From Bacteroidota bacterium (GTDB lineage Bacteria; Bacteroidota; Ignavibacteria; Kapaibacteriales; HRBIN21): 64,000 nt of DNA. Below are positions 8,718-18,638 of this stretch, in pieces. The translations under genes and the position numbers were made by a program. Each line of letters begins with the position of its first letter. Within the stretch, counting starts at the first letter, position 1. The stretch spans positions 83,946 through 147,945 of the forward strand of contig JAUQPR010000006.1 of the NCBI GenBank assembly GCA_030550275.1, written 5' to 3'. The notes below the pieces were generated by a model that did not search any database, was not told the DNA's origin, and saw only the letters and a program-made list of their open reading frames with translations.

Positions 8718-10179
8718 CAGCGCTCAACGCCCAGTGCCACCCAGCAACTCCAAAGATAGCAAGCCCTGCTGCAGCAGCGATCACTCCGCTGCCCAGGAGC
8801 AACTCCACCGCAACTGCCGCTCCCACACCCGCGGCAATGCACCCCAGAGCTCTGCCCAGTAGGCTATCCCAAGGGCTGAGGCGCTCCAGGTGGTACACCT
8901 GCCCTACCCGTAGCAGCGCTATAGCGAGGTTGACCACACTGTAGGCTGCGGCTGCTCCCAGCATCCCCGCCGTGGGGATGAGCACAGCAAAGAGGGCAAT
9001 GTTGAGCACCGCTGTGAGGATGCCGTTGAAGAGGTTCACCTGCGGTCGCCCTATCATGTTGAGCACGTAGCCGGCAACTCCAGGGGCGGCTCCCAGCCAC
9101 GTGCCCAGCGCCAGGATTTGCAGCGCCGGTGCTGCAGCAGTGAACTCTTTGCCAAAGAGGCTCAAGATGAGCTCCGGCAGCGTCAGACAGCACAGTGCAG
9201 CGGGGAAAACCGCTAACAATGACCACCGCACAACTCGGCGGTAGAGCCCTCCCAGCGCTTCGCGTTCGCCCCGGGCAAACAGCTCCGCCACGGCTGGATT
9301 GAACGGCTCTCCGAGTGCGTAGACCGGCAACACCAGCAGCGGCTGTAGCCGAACCGCTGCCGAGTACAGCCCCACTTCGTGCGCCGAGCGGAAGAAGCCC
9401 AAAAACAGCACGTCCAGCTGGAAGGTGTAGCGGAAGAACAGACTCGTGGCAAAGAGCGTGAGCGCATAGCGCCAGAGCGCTTTTCGCTCCACAACGGCGG
9501 GAAGCCCGCGCTGACGGAGCCCGGGGAACACCCGCGCGACGAACAGTCCGCTGAGCAGCAGCACGGCAACATCCTGGAGCAAGCTGGAGCCCAGCGCAGC
9601 GTAAATGCCCTGCCCCATCCACAGGAGCAGCACCAAGGTGAGGAGCTTGACCCCTGCCCCGACGACAGCCGTGCTCAACTGCACGAGGCGCTGCTGTTGG
9701 AATCCCGTCAACACCGCCAGGAATATCCCGTAGAGCGCCGTCAGGAACACTGCCGGAGCAAAGAAGCGCACAGCGCTTTCCGTATACTCGGTCTGAGGGA
9801 GCCACCGACCAAGCTCTCCAGCCCAGAGGACGAGCACAAGGCTGACGATGCCGGCGCTGATCCCAACCCAGCGCAGGCTCATGCGGATCGCCCCTTTGAG
9901 CCGGTCCGGGCGCCCCTCACCGCGGTAGTAGGCAACGAAGCGCACCAGCGTCGCACCCAGCCCGCTTTTGCACAGCTCTGCCAGGAAGGAGGACCATTGC
10001 ACCAGTAGCGCGTACAGTCCGTACAGCTCAGCTCCGAGCGCGCGTGTGGTGATGATGGCGGTCACCGGATTGAGCACCTGCGTCAGCAGATTCCCTGCTG
10101 CGGTGATGCTGGCATTGCGCAGAACTTGCCGAAAGGATGTTGTCTCCGGTGTTGCCGCATGCGCTTGTTCAGTGGGCAT
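8668..10179 (-). CDS. Polysaccharide flippase (Wzx/MVF superfamily)
   Basis: 503 residues from ATG 10179, with roughly 12-14 membrane segments. The N-terminus (ASITAAGNLLTQVLNPVTAI ... RALGAELYGLYALLV) has the pattern of polysaccharide biosynthesis proteins that flip lipid-linked glycans across the inner membrane. The start is 11 nt inside the 3' end of nhaA. Together with the downstream methyltransferase, acyltransferases and deacetylase it suggests export of a decorated surface glycan. The absence of glycosyltransferases in this operon means the repeat unit must be built elsewhere. Confidence 0.82.
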   Translation of the reverse strand: MPTEQAHAATPETTSFRQVLRNASITAAGNLLTQVLNPVTAIITTRALGAELYGLYALLVQWSSFLAELCKSGLGATLVRFVAYYRGEGRPDRLKGAIRMSLRWVGISAGIVSLVLVLWAGELGRWLPQTEYTESAVRFFAPAVFLTALYGIFLAVLTGFQQQRLVQLSTAVVGAGVKLLTLVLLLWMGQGIYAALGSSLLQDVAVLLLSGLFVARVFPGLRQRGLPAVVERKALWRYALTLFATSLFFRYTFQLDVLFLGFFRSAHEVGLYSAAVRLQPLLVLPVYALGEPFNPAVAELFARGEREALGGLYRRVVRWSLLAVFPAALCCLTLPELILSLFGKEFTAAAPALQILALGTWLGAAPGVAGYVLNMIGRPQVNLFNGILTAVLNIALFAVLIPTAGMLGAAAAYSVVNLAIALLRVGQVYHLERLSPWDSLLGRALGCIAAGVGAAVAVELLLGSGVIAAAAGLAIFGVAGWHWALSADERELLRRLWRRVRQS

Positions 10180-11539
10180 GCTCAGCGCTTTTCTGCAGGG
10201 CTGGGACGGTTTTGGGCAGCGTCCGTTGCAGCACCCCGATGCCCAGCACCGCCGAGAGGAACGACCCCAGCAGGATTCCCAGCTTGGCTTCGTTGAGCAC
10301 GAGGTATTGCTCCCCGTAGGAGAGTCCGGCGATGAAGAGCGACATCGTAAAGCCAATGCCCCCCAGCAGTGCAACGCCGTAGATGTGGCTCCAGCGAACG
10401 CCCTTCGGCAACATTGCTAAACGCAGCCGGACGCTTGCCCACGAAAACGCGAAGATGCCTATCTGCTTGCCCAGGAAGAGCCCCAACGCAACGCCCAGGG
10501 TGACCGGGGACAGCAGCATCTCCTGGAGCCCGCCCAGCTCAAGCTGAACTCCTGCGTTGGCGAGCGCGAACACGGGCATAATCCCGTAGTTCACCCACGG
10601 GTGTAGCCCATGCAACGCCCGGTGCAGCGGCGATACTGCTGCGGTGCTGGCGCGTTCGATGTGCTCGCTCAGGGCAACAGCGAGCGCTGGCGACGGCGGC
10701 TGCTGTGCATGGTCGCTGAGCAGGCGCAGCGTGCCATTCCGGAACGCCTCCCAAGGCAATCGCGGGCGGATGGGGAGGGTGAACGCAACAAGGACCCCCG
10801 CAACGGTCGGATGCACCCCACTGGAGAGGAAGCTCAGCCAGATGGGAACTGCCAACACCGCGTATACTCCCAGCGTCTGGATGCGCAACCGGTTGAGCCC
10901 CCACAGCACCCCAAGCAGGATGATGCCGGGGATGAGCGCCCCCAGCGCAAGCTGCTCCGTGTAGAAGAGCGCAATGATGAGCACCGCGCCGATATCATCG
11001 GCAATTGCCAAGCTGAGCAGGAAGATGCGCAAGGGGAAGGGGACTCGGTCCCCCAGCAGCGAGAGGAGCCCAACGGCAAATGCGATATCAGTTGCGCTCG
11101 GAATTGCCCACCCGCGCTGAGTAGGCATCCCGTGGTTGAACAGGGTGAAGATGAGCGCCGGAATCGCCATGCCGCCAACGGCAGCGTAGACTGGCAGCGC
11201 CGCCTTCTGCCACGAAGAGAGCTCTCCTTGCAGCAACTCCTGCTTGATCTCCAGCCCGACAAGGAAGAAGAAGATCGCCATCAAGCCGTCGTTGATCCAG
11301 AACACCAGCGGCTTGGACAGCGCCAAGTCCCCGTAGCCGATGACGAAGTGGGTGAAGAAGAGCTCCTCATAGCTTGCGCCCCAAGGGCTGTTTGCCCACA
11401 GGAGCGCGATGAGCGTGCTCAACAGTAGCAGGAGCCCCGGCACCGAAGGGTGCTCCAGGCGCTTCTGCAAGGCTTCCCGAAAGTGGTCCAACACCGTCTT
11501 TGGACAAGCGTAGTACTGCTCCAGCGGCGGTAGGCGCAT
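10169..11539 (-). CDS. nhaA: Na+/H+ antiporter NhaA
   Basis: 456 residues with about 12 membrane helices. The diagnostic paired aspartates of the ion-binding site are present in LSLAIADDIGAVLI, and the TM4 unwound segment appears as GWAIPSATDIAFAVG. The product is an inner-membrane antiporter that extrudes sodium using the proton gradient. An imperfect -7 element (TATCTTTC, 11550-11557, minus strand) lies 11 nt before the ATG. nhaA is the first gene of the leftward glycan-modification operon, an unusual partner. Confidence 0.92.
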   Translation of the reverse strand: MRLPPLEQYYACPKTVLDHFREALQKRLEHPSVPGLLLLLSTLIALLWANSPWGASYEELFFTHFVIGYGDLALSKPLVFWINDGLMAIFFFLVGLEIKQELLQGELSSWQKAALPVYAAVGGMAIPALIFTLFNHGMPTQRGWAIPSATDIAFAVGLLSLLGDRVPFPLRIFLLSLAIADDIGAVLIIALFYTEQLALGALIPGIILLGVLWGLNRLRIQTLGVYAVLAVPIWLSFLSSGVHPTVAGVLVAFTLPIRPRLPWEAFRNGTLRLLSDHAQQPPSPALAVALSEHIERASTAAVSPLHRALHGLHPWVNYGIMPVFALANAGVQLELGGLQEMLLSPVTLGVALGLFLGKQIGIFAFSWASVRLRLAMLPKGVRWSHIYGVALLGGIGFTMSLFIAGLSYGEQYLVLNEAKLGILLGSFLSAVLGIGVLQRTLPKTVPALQKSAEHAH

Positions 11540-11565
11540 CTGGATTCCCGAAAGATACGACCCCT

Positions 11566-14007
11566 TCAGCGGAAGAAGAGCGGATAGCGGCGAGGGTTGG
11601 ATTCGTGCATCAGCTCGTAGGCGGCTTCGAAGATCTGCTCGGCATTGGGTTTGGACCAGTAATCCCCGTCGCTGCCGTACGCAGGGCGGTGTTCGGCACC
11701 GGGGAGCGTCCGAGGGGGCGCATCCAACCAGCGGTAGCCGCCCTGGACCTCAAGCACCTGCTGCATCATGTAAGCGGTGGTGCCGCCGGGGACATCCTCG
11801 TCCACGAACAGGATGCGGTTGGTCTTCTGCAGCGAGCGCACGATGCGATGGTGGATATCGAAGGGCAGGAGCGATTGCACATCAATGACCTCTGCGCTCA
11901 CCCCAACGCGGGCAAGCAACTCTGCTGCCTCCAGCGCAATCCGGCAACAGGCGCCGTAGGTGACGATGGTGATGTCGCTCCCTTCGCGCAGGATTTCGGG
12001 AACGCCCACCGGAACGGTGAATTCGCCGATGTTCGCCGGCAGCCGCTCCTTGAGGCGGTAGCCGTTGAGCACCTCCACGATGAGCGCAGGGTCATCCGAG
12101 CGCAGCACCGTGTTGTAGAAGCCGGCGGCTCGGGTCATGTCGCGCGGGACCAGTACGAGCATGCCGCGCACCAGATTGAGAATCCCCGCCATCGGGGAGC
12201 CGGAGTGCCAGACCCCCTCCAGCCGATGCCCACGCGTGCGGATGATGACCGGAGCCGCTTGAGCACCCTTGGTGCGCCAGCGGAAGGTGGCGATATCGTC
12301 GGACATGATCTGCAGCGCGTAGAGCAGGTAGTCCAGGTACTGGATTTCGGCAATCGGGCGCAACCCGCGCAGCGCCAGCCCGATGGCTTGCCCGACGATG
12401 GTGCATTCGCGGATGCCGGTATCGCTGACGCGCAGCTCGCCGTATTTGGCTTGGAGTCCGGCGCAGCCTTGGTTGACATCGCCCAGGCGCCCGACGTCTT
12501 CGCCGAAGATGACCACGCGCGGGTCGCGCCGAAGCGCGGCATCGAAGCAGGCGTTGATGACCTCGAAGCCGTTGACCAACGGGGAGTCTTCGCGGTACTG
12601 TGGTGGAATCTCCGGCACTCGCAGAGCCGATAGCGGAGTCTGGCTGTAGAGATGGGAGCTGTAGCGCTCGCGCTGCTGCTCCTCCAGGGCTTGGCGCCAA
12701 CGGACCAAGCGGGTGCGCTGCTCGGAGGGCTCGTCAGCAACGGCGATGAGAGCACGGTTGCAAGCAACCGAGAGGTCGCGTCGGAGCACATCTCGCAGCG
12801 AGAGCAGCTCGGTGCGGATGCGCAGTACCTCATCGCGCTTGGCGGAGACGGCTGCCAGCTCCTGCAGCAGTGACGCCAATTCGGCGCGCTCCTCCAGGAT
12901 GGGCTGCTGGTAGGCTCTCCAGGCGCGCTCCTTTGCCTGGCGGACGGTCTCGGCGGCAGCGCGTTCGATGGCGTCCAGCTCTTCGGCGCTTGCAAGGCCC
13001 TGCTCCAGAATCCATTGCCGCATGCGCACCAGGCAGTCGTACTCCCGCTCCCACTGCAGGCGCTCCGGTGGCTTGTAGCGTTCGTGGCTGCCCGAGGTGG
13101 AGTGCCCTTGCGGCTGTGTCAACTCGATGACGTGGACGATAGCGGGCACATGCTCGCGGCGGGCGATCTCGGCAGCTTGCTGGTAAACGCTCACCAGCGC
13201 CGGATAATCCCATCCGCGCACGACGTAGAGGTCGAAGCCATCCCGCCCTCCGGGAGTCCGCCGGAAGCCCTCCAGCAATGCCGAGATGTTGCCCTTGGTG
13301 ACCTGGTACTCGTTGGGCACGGAGATACCGTAGCCGTCGTCCCAGATAGAGATGATCGCCGGGGCGCGCAGCACACCGATAGCGTTGACCGCTTCCCAGA
13401 ACATCCCCTCGGCACAGGTTGCGTTCCCGATGGTGCCCCAGGCGATCTCCTCGCCGTTGTTGGAGAACGCCGTCATGTGGCGCAGCTCGGGGAGCTCGCG
13501 GTACAGGCGCGAGGCGTAGGCGAGCCCGACCAACCGGGGCATCTGCGAGCCCGTCGGAGAGATATCGGAGGCGATATTGACCTGCGTCGTCTGCACCCGC
13601 CAAGAGCCATCGGGATTGACCAAGCGCATGCCGAAGTGGCAGTTCATCTGGCGTCCAGCGGAGGCGGGCTCCGCCTCCTCGTCGGCATGGGCATAAAGCT
13701 GCGCGAAGAATTGCTCCAGCGTCAGCAAGCCCAGCGCCATCAGGAGGGTTTGGTCGCGGTAGTACCCCGAACGCCAGTCCCCTGGGCGGAAGGCTTTCGC
13801 CATGGCAACCTGGGCGACCTCCTTGCCATCGCCGAAGATGCCGAATTTGGCTTTGCCGGTGAGGACCTCGCGGCGTCCCAGAAGGCTGGCGTGGCGGCTT
13901 TCCCAGCAGATACGGTAGTCGCGCAGCACCGTTTCCCGATCGATCCCCGGTGGAAGCGGCTGCTGACCGTCGGCAACGATAATTCGGTGGCGTTCCAGTG
14001 TTGCCAT
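11566..14007 (-). CDS. 2-oxo acid dehydrogenase E1, alpha and beta subunits fused
   Basis: 813 residues from ATG 14007. Residues 1 to about 440 are an E1-alpha domain (thiamine diphosphate region around [20 protein letters not shown] and [16 protein letters not shown]). The C-terminal part is E1-beta, starting near [20 protein letters not shown] with [13 protein letters not shown] and ending in the transketolase C-terminal domain ([13 protein letters not shown]). It therefore decarboxylates a 2-oxo acid (branched-chain or pyruvate) and hands the acyl group to a lipoylated E2. Alpha-beta fusions of this kind occur in Bacteroidota. The E2 and E3 genes are not in the window. A perfect -7 element lies 24 nt upstream. 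Confidence 0.87.
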   Translation of the reverse strand: MATLERHRIIVADGQQPLPPGIDRETVLRDYRICWESRHASLLGRREVLTGKAKFGIFGDGKEVAQVAMAKAFRPGDWRSGYYRDQTLLMALGLLTLEQFFAQLYAHADEEAEPASAGRQMNCHFGMRLVNPDGSWRVQTTQVNIASDISPTGSQMPRLVGLAYASRLYRELPELRHMTAFSNNGEEIAWGTIGNATCAEGMFWEAVNAIGVLRAPAIISIWDDGYGISVPNEYQVTKGNISALLEGFRRTPGGRDGFDLYVVRGWDYPALVSVYQQAAEIARREHVPAIVHVIELTQPQGHSTSGSHERYKPPERLQWEREYDCLVRMRQWILEQGLASAEELDAIERAAAETVRQAKERAWRAYQQPILEERAELASLLQELAAVSAKRDEVLRIRTELLSLRDVLRRDLSVACNRALIAVADEPSEQRTRLVRWRQALEEQQRERYSSHLYSQTPLSALRVPEIPPQYREDSPLVNGFEVINACFDAALRRDPRVVIFGEDVGRLGDVNQGCAGLQAKYGELRVSDTGIRECTIVGQAIGLALRGLRPIAEIQYLDYLLYALQIMSDDIATFRWRTKGAQAAPVIIRTRGHRLEGVWHSGSPMAGILNLVRGMLVLVPRDMTRAAGFYNTVLRSDDPALIVEVLNGYRLKERLPANIGEFTVPVGVPEILREGSDITIVTYGACCRIALEAAELLARVGVSAEVIDVQSLLPFDIHHRIVRSLQKTNRILFVDEDVPGGTTAYMMQQVLEVQGGYRWLDAPPRTLPGAEHRPAYGSDGDYWSKPNAEQIFEAAYELMHESNPRRYPLFFR

Positions 14008-14030
14008 TGCCCGGTGCAGGCTGTGGAGTC

Positions 14031-14038
14031 CAAAAATA
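14031..14038 (-). promoter_or_regulatory. -7 promoter element (TATTTTTG) of the E1 fusion gene
   Basis: Exact match to the Bacteroidota TAnnTTTG element on the minus strand, 24 nt before the ATG at 14007. It supports that start over the longer open frame. Confidence 0.65.
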
Positions 14039-14071
14039 CAAAAAGCCTTGGCGGCGGCTGGATAAAGCAGC

Positions 14072-15187
14072 TTAGCGCAGTGCCTGCCCCTTCCAGCGGA
14101 TCTGTGGCGAGAGCACCAGCACCGGAAGCAGCAGCTCCACGAGCGCAAGCAGGAGAATGGTCAGCGGCAGAACGCCGAGCAGCCTGTACTGGCGCAGCCG
14201 CAGCAGCGACGGCAGCCCCAGGAGTAGGTCTGCTCCCATTCGCAGCAGCCCCAGCAGCAGCGCCTCCAGGAGATGCCCGCTTGCAAGCGCGCTGATGAGC
14301 GCTCCCCACAGGAGCAGCGTGGGGAGAACGAAGGCGATCCCGCGCCAGCCCAACTGCAATCCGCCCCGTGCCCAGCGCCGGCGTTGCCGTAGGTAGTCCC
14401 GCAGCGTTGGTGCCGGAAGTGTCCAGACCAGGCTCTCCCGGGCGCAGTGGTAGCGCAGGCGCCATCCGGCGCGCTGGACCGCCTGCTGGAGTGCCAGGTC
14501 TTCGGTGACCGAGAAGGGGATGCGCTCATAGCCTCCGATGTCCCAGTATGTGCGGGCTCGTACGGCAAGGTTGTTGCCGAAGCATCCCAAGGCGTGCCCG
14601 AGTCCAACTCCGGCGCTGCCGGCGGTGTGTAGCAGCAGCCATTCTGCCGATTGCAGCCATGCAAATAGCCCCTGCGGGCGAATGAGCGTGAAGCTTGCCA
14701 CCAACCCAACAGTGGGGTCGGCAAAGCAGCGTGCCAGCTCGCTTACCCAGCTCGGAGGAACGGTGCAATCGGCATCGGTGAAGAGCAGCAGCTCTCCGCT
14801 GGCGTGCAGTGCGCCCAGGTGCAACGCTCCGGCTTTGCCCTGAAGGTTTGGATTGTCGGGCTCCGATTCGCGTGTGAACACACGCACGATGGGATAACGC
14901 TGCTGGAGCTGCTCCAGTACGGCTGCTGTATTGTCGGTGGAGCGGTCGTTGACGACCAGGATCTCCAGCCGAGGGTAGGGGCAGGCAGCAACGGAGGCAA
15001 CGCAGTGGGCGATCGTGTGCTCCTCGTTGCGTGCGGGGATGATGACCGATACGCTCGGCACCTGCGCTTCCAGCGGTGGCAGATGGCGCGAACGCTGGCG
15101 CTCGCGCCAGGAGCCGTACAGCAGGAGCAGGGCACGGATGCCGTACGCCAGCGCCGCTGCGAGGACGAGGGCAACGATCCAGTCCAT
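14072..15187 (-). CDS. Membrane glycosyltransferase, family 2
   Basis: 371 residues from ATG 15187, four bases after the purB stop. An N-terminal membrane segment ([20 protein letters not shown]) precedes a GT-A domain with [13 protein letters not shown], the DxD-like [11 protein letters not shown] and the acceptor motif QRRRWARGG, followed by C-terminal membrane helices. The Q/RxxRW signature indicates a processive or lipid/polysaccharide-type family 2 enzyme at the inner membrane. Donor and acceptor are unknown. It is likely cotranscribed with purB. Confidence 0.82.
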   Translation of the reverse strand: MDWIVALVLAAALAYGIRALLLLYGSWRERQRSRHLPPLEAQVPSVSVIIPARNEEHTIAHCVASVAACPYPRLEILVVNDRSTDNTAAVLEQLQQRYPIVRVFTRESEPDNPNLQGKAGALHLGALHASGELLLFTDADCTVPPSWVSELARCFADPTVGLVASFTLIRPQGLFAWLQSAEWLLLHTAGSAGVGLGHALGCFGNNLAVRARTYWDIGGYERIPFSVTEDLALQQAVQRAGWRLRYHCARESLVWTLPAPTLRDYLRQRRRWARGGLQLGWRGIAFVLPTLLLWGALISALASGHLLEALLLGLLRMGADLLLGLPSLLRLRQYRLLGVLPLTILLLALVELLLPVLVLSPQIRWKGQALR

Positions 15188-15191
15188 TGCC

Positions 15192-16490
15192 CTATGCCGC
15201 GCCGCAGCGCGCAAAGAGGAGGTCTACATTCCGCAGCAGGCGCTCCGCTGAGAACAGCTCCTGCAGCTCGGCTTCTGAGCCGAAGCGCTCGCGGATTTCG
15301 GGTTGCTGCCACAGCGTGGTGCGGAAGTCCTCTCCGCTCTCCCAGCTCTGCATCGCTGCGCGCTGGACGGCGCGGTAGGCATCCTCCCGGTGCATGCCGC
15401 GTCGGACCAACTCCAGAAGCACGCTCTGCGAATAGACCAGTCCGTGCGTGAGCTCCAGATTGCGCGCCATGTGCTCGGGATAGACCCGCAGGGTCTCCAC
15501 CAGCTCCGTGGTCAGGTGCAGCAGGTAGTCGGTCAGAATTGTCGCATCGGGCAGGATGACGCGTTCGGTGCTGCTGTGGGAGATATCGCGCTCGTGCCAG
15601 AGCGGGATGTTCTCCAAGGCGACCGAGCCGTAGGAGCGCACCAGGCGCGCCAACCCGCAGATGCGCTCGGCATGGATGGGATTGCGCTTGTGTGGCATAG
15701 CGGAGCTGCCGCGCTGCCCTGTGGCGAAGTGCTCTTCGGCTTCGCGCACCTCGGTGCGGTGGAGGTGGCGAACCTCCAAGGCGATGCGCTCGCACATGGC
15801 GGCAATAAGCCCGAGCGTGAGCACAAACTGCGCGTGCCGGTCGCGCGGGATGACTTGTGTGGCAATCACCTCTGGGCGTAACTGCAGACGTTCGCATACG
15901 TAGGCTTCCACCTCCGGCGGCAACTGCGTGTAGATGCCGATGGTGCCGCTGAGCTTGCCGTAGGAGACCTCCTCCAGCGCGTGCGAGAGGCGCTGGCGAT
16001 TGCGGCGGCACTCTTCGCGCCAGCTCAGAAACTTCAAGCCAAAGCTCATCGGCTCGGCGTGGACTCCGTGTGTGCGCCCAACACAGAGGGTGTGGCGGAA
16101 CTCCTGTGCCCGACGCAGCAGAACAGCCTCCAGCCGCTCCAGTCCCTCCAGCAGCAGTTGCCCAGCTTGCCGAAGCTGCACAGCAAGAGCCGTGTCCACA
16201 ACGTCGCTGGAGGTAAGCCCGAAGTGCAGGTAGGCGCCCTCTGGACCGAGCTGTTCGGTGAGGCTGCCCAGGAATGCCAGCACATCGTGGCGCAGGATCC
16301 TCTCCAGTTCGGCAATCCGTTCGGGGCGCACCTGCAATGTTTGGCGGAGGAGTTGTGGGATGTGCTGCGGAATCCACCCAAGCTGCGCCAGCGCTTCGCA
16401 GGCGAGCAGCTCGATCTCCAGCCAGATGCGAAACTTGTTCTCCTCCGCCCAGATTGCGGCCATCTGGGGGCGGCTGTAGCGTGGGATCAT
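15192..16490 (-). CDS. purB: Adenylosuccinate lyase
   Basis: 432 residues. The fumarase/aspartase superfamily signature GSSAMPHKRNPIHAE is present with the catalytic serine, and HFGLTSSDVVDTA plus VGRTHGVHAEP carry the active-site histidines. It catalyses two steps of purine synthesis, SAICAR to AICAR and adenylosuccinate to AMP, in the cytoplasm. A perfect TAnnTTTG element lies 30 nt before the ATG, so purB probably starts a transcript that includes the downstream glycosyltransferase. Confidence 0.95.
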   Translation of the reverse strand: MIPRYSRPQMAAIWAEENKFRIWLEIELLACEALAQLGWIPQHIPQLLRQTLQVRPERIAELERILRHDVLAFLGSLTEQLGPEGAYLHFGLTSSDVVDTALAVQLRQAGQLLLEGLERLEAVLLRRAQEFRHTLCVGRTHGVHAEPMSFGLKFLSWREECRRNRQRLSHALEEVSYGKLSGTIGIYTQLPPEVEAYVCERLQLRPEVIATQVIPRDRHAQFVLTLGLIAAMCERIALEVRHLHRTEVREAEEHFATGQRGSSAMPHKRNPIHAERICGLARLVRSYGSVALENIPLWHERDISHSSTERVILPDATILTDYLLHLTTELVETLRVYPEHMARNLELTHGLVYSQSVLLELVRRGMHREDAYRAVQRAAMQSWESGEDFRTTLWQQPEIRERFGSEAELQELFSAERLLRNVDLLFARCGAA

Positions 16491-16519
16491 GCCGGGAATC
16501 CTGGCTTGGTCGCACCGCG

Positions 16520-16527
16520 CAAAAATA
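16520..16527 (-). promoter_or_regulatory. -7 promoter element (TATTTTTG) of purB
   Basis: Exact TAnnTTTG on the minus strand followed by C, 30 nt upstream of the purB ATG. Confidence 0.65.
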
Positions 16528-16555
16528 GGGGCTTTCGTGCGTGGCGGTCGGGCAC

Positions 16556-17056
16556 TCAGTAGTTGGACTCGTCGCGCCAGAAGGCGATGCGCCAGGGCTC
16601 GTACGGGTAGGCGCGGCGCAACCGGAAGGTCGCCCGTCCGTAGACCCGCACCACATCCTCCGCCGAAAAGGCAATCGTCAAGGCGAAGCTACGGGAGACA
16701 TCGTGCAGGAGGGAATCCCCAGCGGAGGCGACGATCTCGTGCCAGACCAGGTCGATCTGCTGGGCGGCGCGGAACAAGCCAGCGGTTGCCCGCAGATCCT
16801 CTTGCCGTCCCCAGCTCACATCGGTGCCGAGCTCGTAGTTGCGGTAGCTGAAGATGAAGCCGGTGTCGAGCAGTTGCCCGTACAGCAGTGTATCCCGCAG
16901 TACGTAGGCGTAGCGGAAGTTGGCGAAGACGCCCTCGATGGTGCGCTGGTCCGCCAGTTGGAAGGGCTCCGGAGGCTGCTCGCTCAGTCGCGGCGCGAAG
17001 GGGTTGATGCAGCCGCCGAGCAGGAATCCCAACGCAAGGGGCAAGGGGGCTCTCAT
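16556..17056 (-). CDS. Small lipoprotein, possible NTF2-like fold
   Basis: 166 residues from ATG 17056, which overlaps the preceding TGA (ATGA). The signal peptide ends in a lipobox (GFLLGGC), so the mature protein is probably lipid-anchored. The layout of an early helix (RTIEGVFANFRYAYVLRDT) and a final strand (PWRIAFWRDE) resembles SnoaL/NTF2-like proteins, but no catalytic motif is recognised. It looks like a distant partner of the next lipoprotein upstream, which has the same general architecture. Confidence 0.6.
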   Translation of the reverse strand: MRAPLPLALGFLLGGCINPFAPRLSEQPPEPFQLADQRTIEGVFANFRYAYVLRDTLLYGQLLDTGFIFSYRNYELGTDVSWGRQEDLRATAGLFRAAQQIDLVWHEIVASAGDSLLHDVSRSFALTIAFSAEDVVRVYGRATFRLRRAYPYEPWRIAFWRDESNY

Positions 17057-17637
17057 CGGCTCCAATAGGCTTTGAGCATGCTCCAGCTCGGTTGAACGCT
17101 GTCACTATCGAAGTCGCTCCACCGCAGGATTGCCCACAGTCCGTTGGACTGCGCCACCAGGGTCCATCGGAGGATGCCCCGGGCGATGGTCGGAAGCATC
17201 GGGTCGGTGTGCGGGACGTAGAGCTGGTACTCGCTGCGGAAGACCGCCGAATCGGGGGTACGGTACTCGAAGACGGGGCTGATGTAGAGAAGCTCCGGCA
17301 CCTGTGCCGCTGCAACGCGCTGCATCATAGCGGAGAAGCTTCGGTACTCCTCATCGCGTCCCCAGCGCGCGAAGACTCCGGGGAAGCGGGCACGCGCCTG
17401 CGCCGAGGGTTCAAACTGGTAGGAGCTTCCTGGAAGCTGCACAGAGTCCACCAAGCAACCGAGCAGGGCAACGGCGTCGCGCCGGGAGACGGCGCTTCGG
17501 AGGTTCTCCGCGACGATGTCCGGGGAGATGGGCTGCCGATAGCCTTTGGAATCGGTATCGGGAGCTGGGGGTTCGGGTGTGCGCGGACTCAGCAGCCCGC
17601 AGCCCAGGCACAGGAGCCATAGCAGTGCGTACCACAT
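17053..17637 (-). CDS. Small lipoprotein, possible NTF2-like fold
   Basis: 194 residues. The lipobox LLCLGC follows a short signal peptide. The body begins with a helix (IVAENLRSAVSRRDAVALLGCL) and ends in paired strands (RWTLVAQSNGLWAILRWSDFD), the usual look of SnoaL/NTF2-like domains. The ATG overlaps the dapA TGA by one base, and the TGA overlaps the next lipoprotein's ATG, so the three genes form one translationally coupled unit. Function unknown. Confidence 0.6.
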   Translation of the reverse strand: MWYALLWLLCLGCGLLSPRTPEPPAPDTDSKGYRQPISPDIVAENLRSAVSRRDAVALLGCLVDSVQLPGSSYQFEPSAQARARFPGVFARWGRDEEYRSFSAMMQRVAAAQVPELLYISPVFEYRTPDSAVFRSEYQLYVPHTDPMLPTIARGILRWTLVAQSNGLWAILRWSDFDSDSVQPSWSMLKAYWSR

Positions 17638-18533
17638 CAGACCGGCTGGAGCAGCCCAACACGGCGCAGTTCAGCTTCCAAGCGCTGCCGGTGAGCCGGT
17701 TGCATTGGGGTCAGCGGGAGGCGGTAGCGCTCCTGAATCATCCCCAGCAGCGCCAGCGCTGCTTTGACGGGGATGGGGTTGGGTTCGATGAAGTTCAGCC
17801 GCATCAGCTCAAAGAGCTCGTAGTGCAGGCGCCGGGCGCGCTCCCAATCGCCGCGCAAGGCAGCTCGGATGCACTCGCCAAATTGGCGTGGGGCGTAGTT
17901 GGAGAGCACCGAGACCACACCCGAGCCACCGCAGGCGATAATGGGCAATGCCAGGGCATCATCTCCGGCAAGGAGCCGGAAGTGCGCGGGAGCATGGCGG
18001 AGGATCTCCATGACCTGCTCCAGATTCCCCGATGCCTCCTTCGTGCCGATGATGGTGGGGAACTCCTCCGCCAAGCGGAGCTGCGTCTCCGCTGCCATGT
18101 TGACCGCCGTGCGCCCAGGGACGTTGTAGAGCACCAGCGGCAGATCAACGGCTTCGGCAACGGCGCGGAAGTGCTCGTAGAGCCCCTGCTGCGTAGGCTT
18201 GTTGTAGTACGGGCATACCAGCAGGGCGGCATCGGCGCCGACCTCTTTGGCTTTGCGCGTGAGGGCAATGGTGGTGCGGGTGTCGTTCGTTCCTGTGCCA
18301 GCGATGACCGGCACGCGTCCGTTGGCGTACTCCACAACGCGGGCAATCACCTCCACGCGTTCATCGAACTCCAGCGTTGCGCTCTCGCCGGTCGAGCCAA
18401 CCGGGACCAGCCCTTCGACACCTTCGGCGATTTGGAACTCCACCAGCCGTGCCAGCGCTGCCCAGTCTATCGACCCATCAGCCGTAAACGGTGTTACCAG
18501 CGCCGTGAAGGTGCCTTCGAGCTGCCACGCCAT
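17637..18533 (-). CDS. dapA: 4-hydroxy-tetrahydrodipicolinate synthase
   Basis: 298 residues from ATG 18533 (MAWQLEGTFTALVTPF). The family's GSTGESATL loop, the tyrosine segment YNVPGRTAVNM and the Schiff-base lysine in GTKEASGNLEQ are all present. It condenses pyruvate and aspartate semialdehyde in the first committed step to diaminopimelate and lysine. dapB lies about 35 kb away at 53519. A perfect -7 element is 31 nt upstream. Confidence 0.94.
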   Translation of the reverse strand: MAWQLEGTFTALVTPFTADGSIDWAALARLVEFQIAEGVEGLVPVGSTGESATLEFDERVEVIARVVEYANGRVPVIAGTGTNDTRTTIALTRKAKEVGADAALLVCPYYNKPTQQGLYEHFRAVAEAVDLPLVLYNVPGRTAVNMAAETQLRLAEEFPTIIGTKEASGNLEQVMEILRHAPAHFRLLAGDDALALPIIACGGSGVVSVLSNYAPRQFGECIRAALRGDWERARRLHYELFELMRLNFIEPNPIPVKAALALLGMIQERYRLPLTPMQPAHRQRLEAELRRVGLLQPV

Positions 18534-18563
18534 GGTCCAAGCGGGATTGGGGAACGCACGCCG

Positions 18564-18571
18564 CAAAAATA
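18564..18571 (-). promoter_or_regulatory. -7 promoter element (TATTTTTG) of dapA
   Basis: Exact TAnnTTTG followed by C on the minus strand, 31 nt before the dapA ATG; the run probably continues into the two lipoprotein genes. Confidence 0.65.
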
Positions 18572-18638
18572 GCCCGCCTTGCCCAAAGCGATAGCTTCGG
18601 TACGGCGGAGGCAGCACCGACGCGGTACAGCCGTGCTG

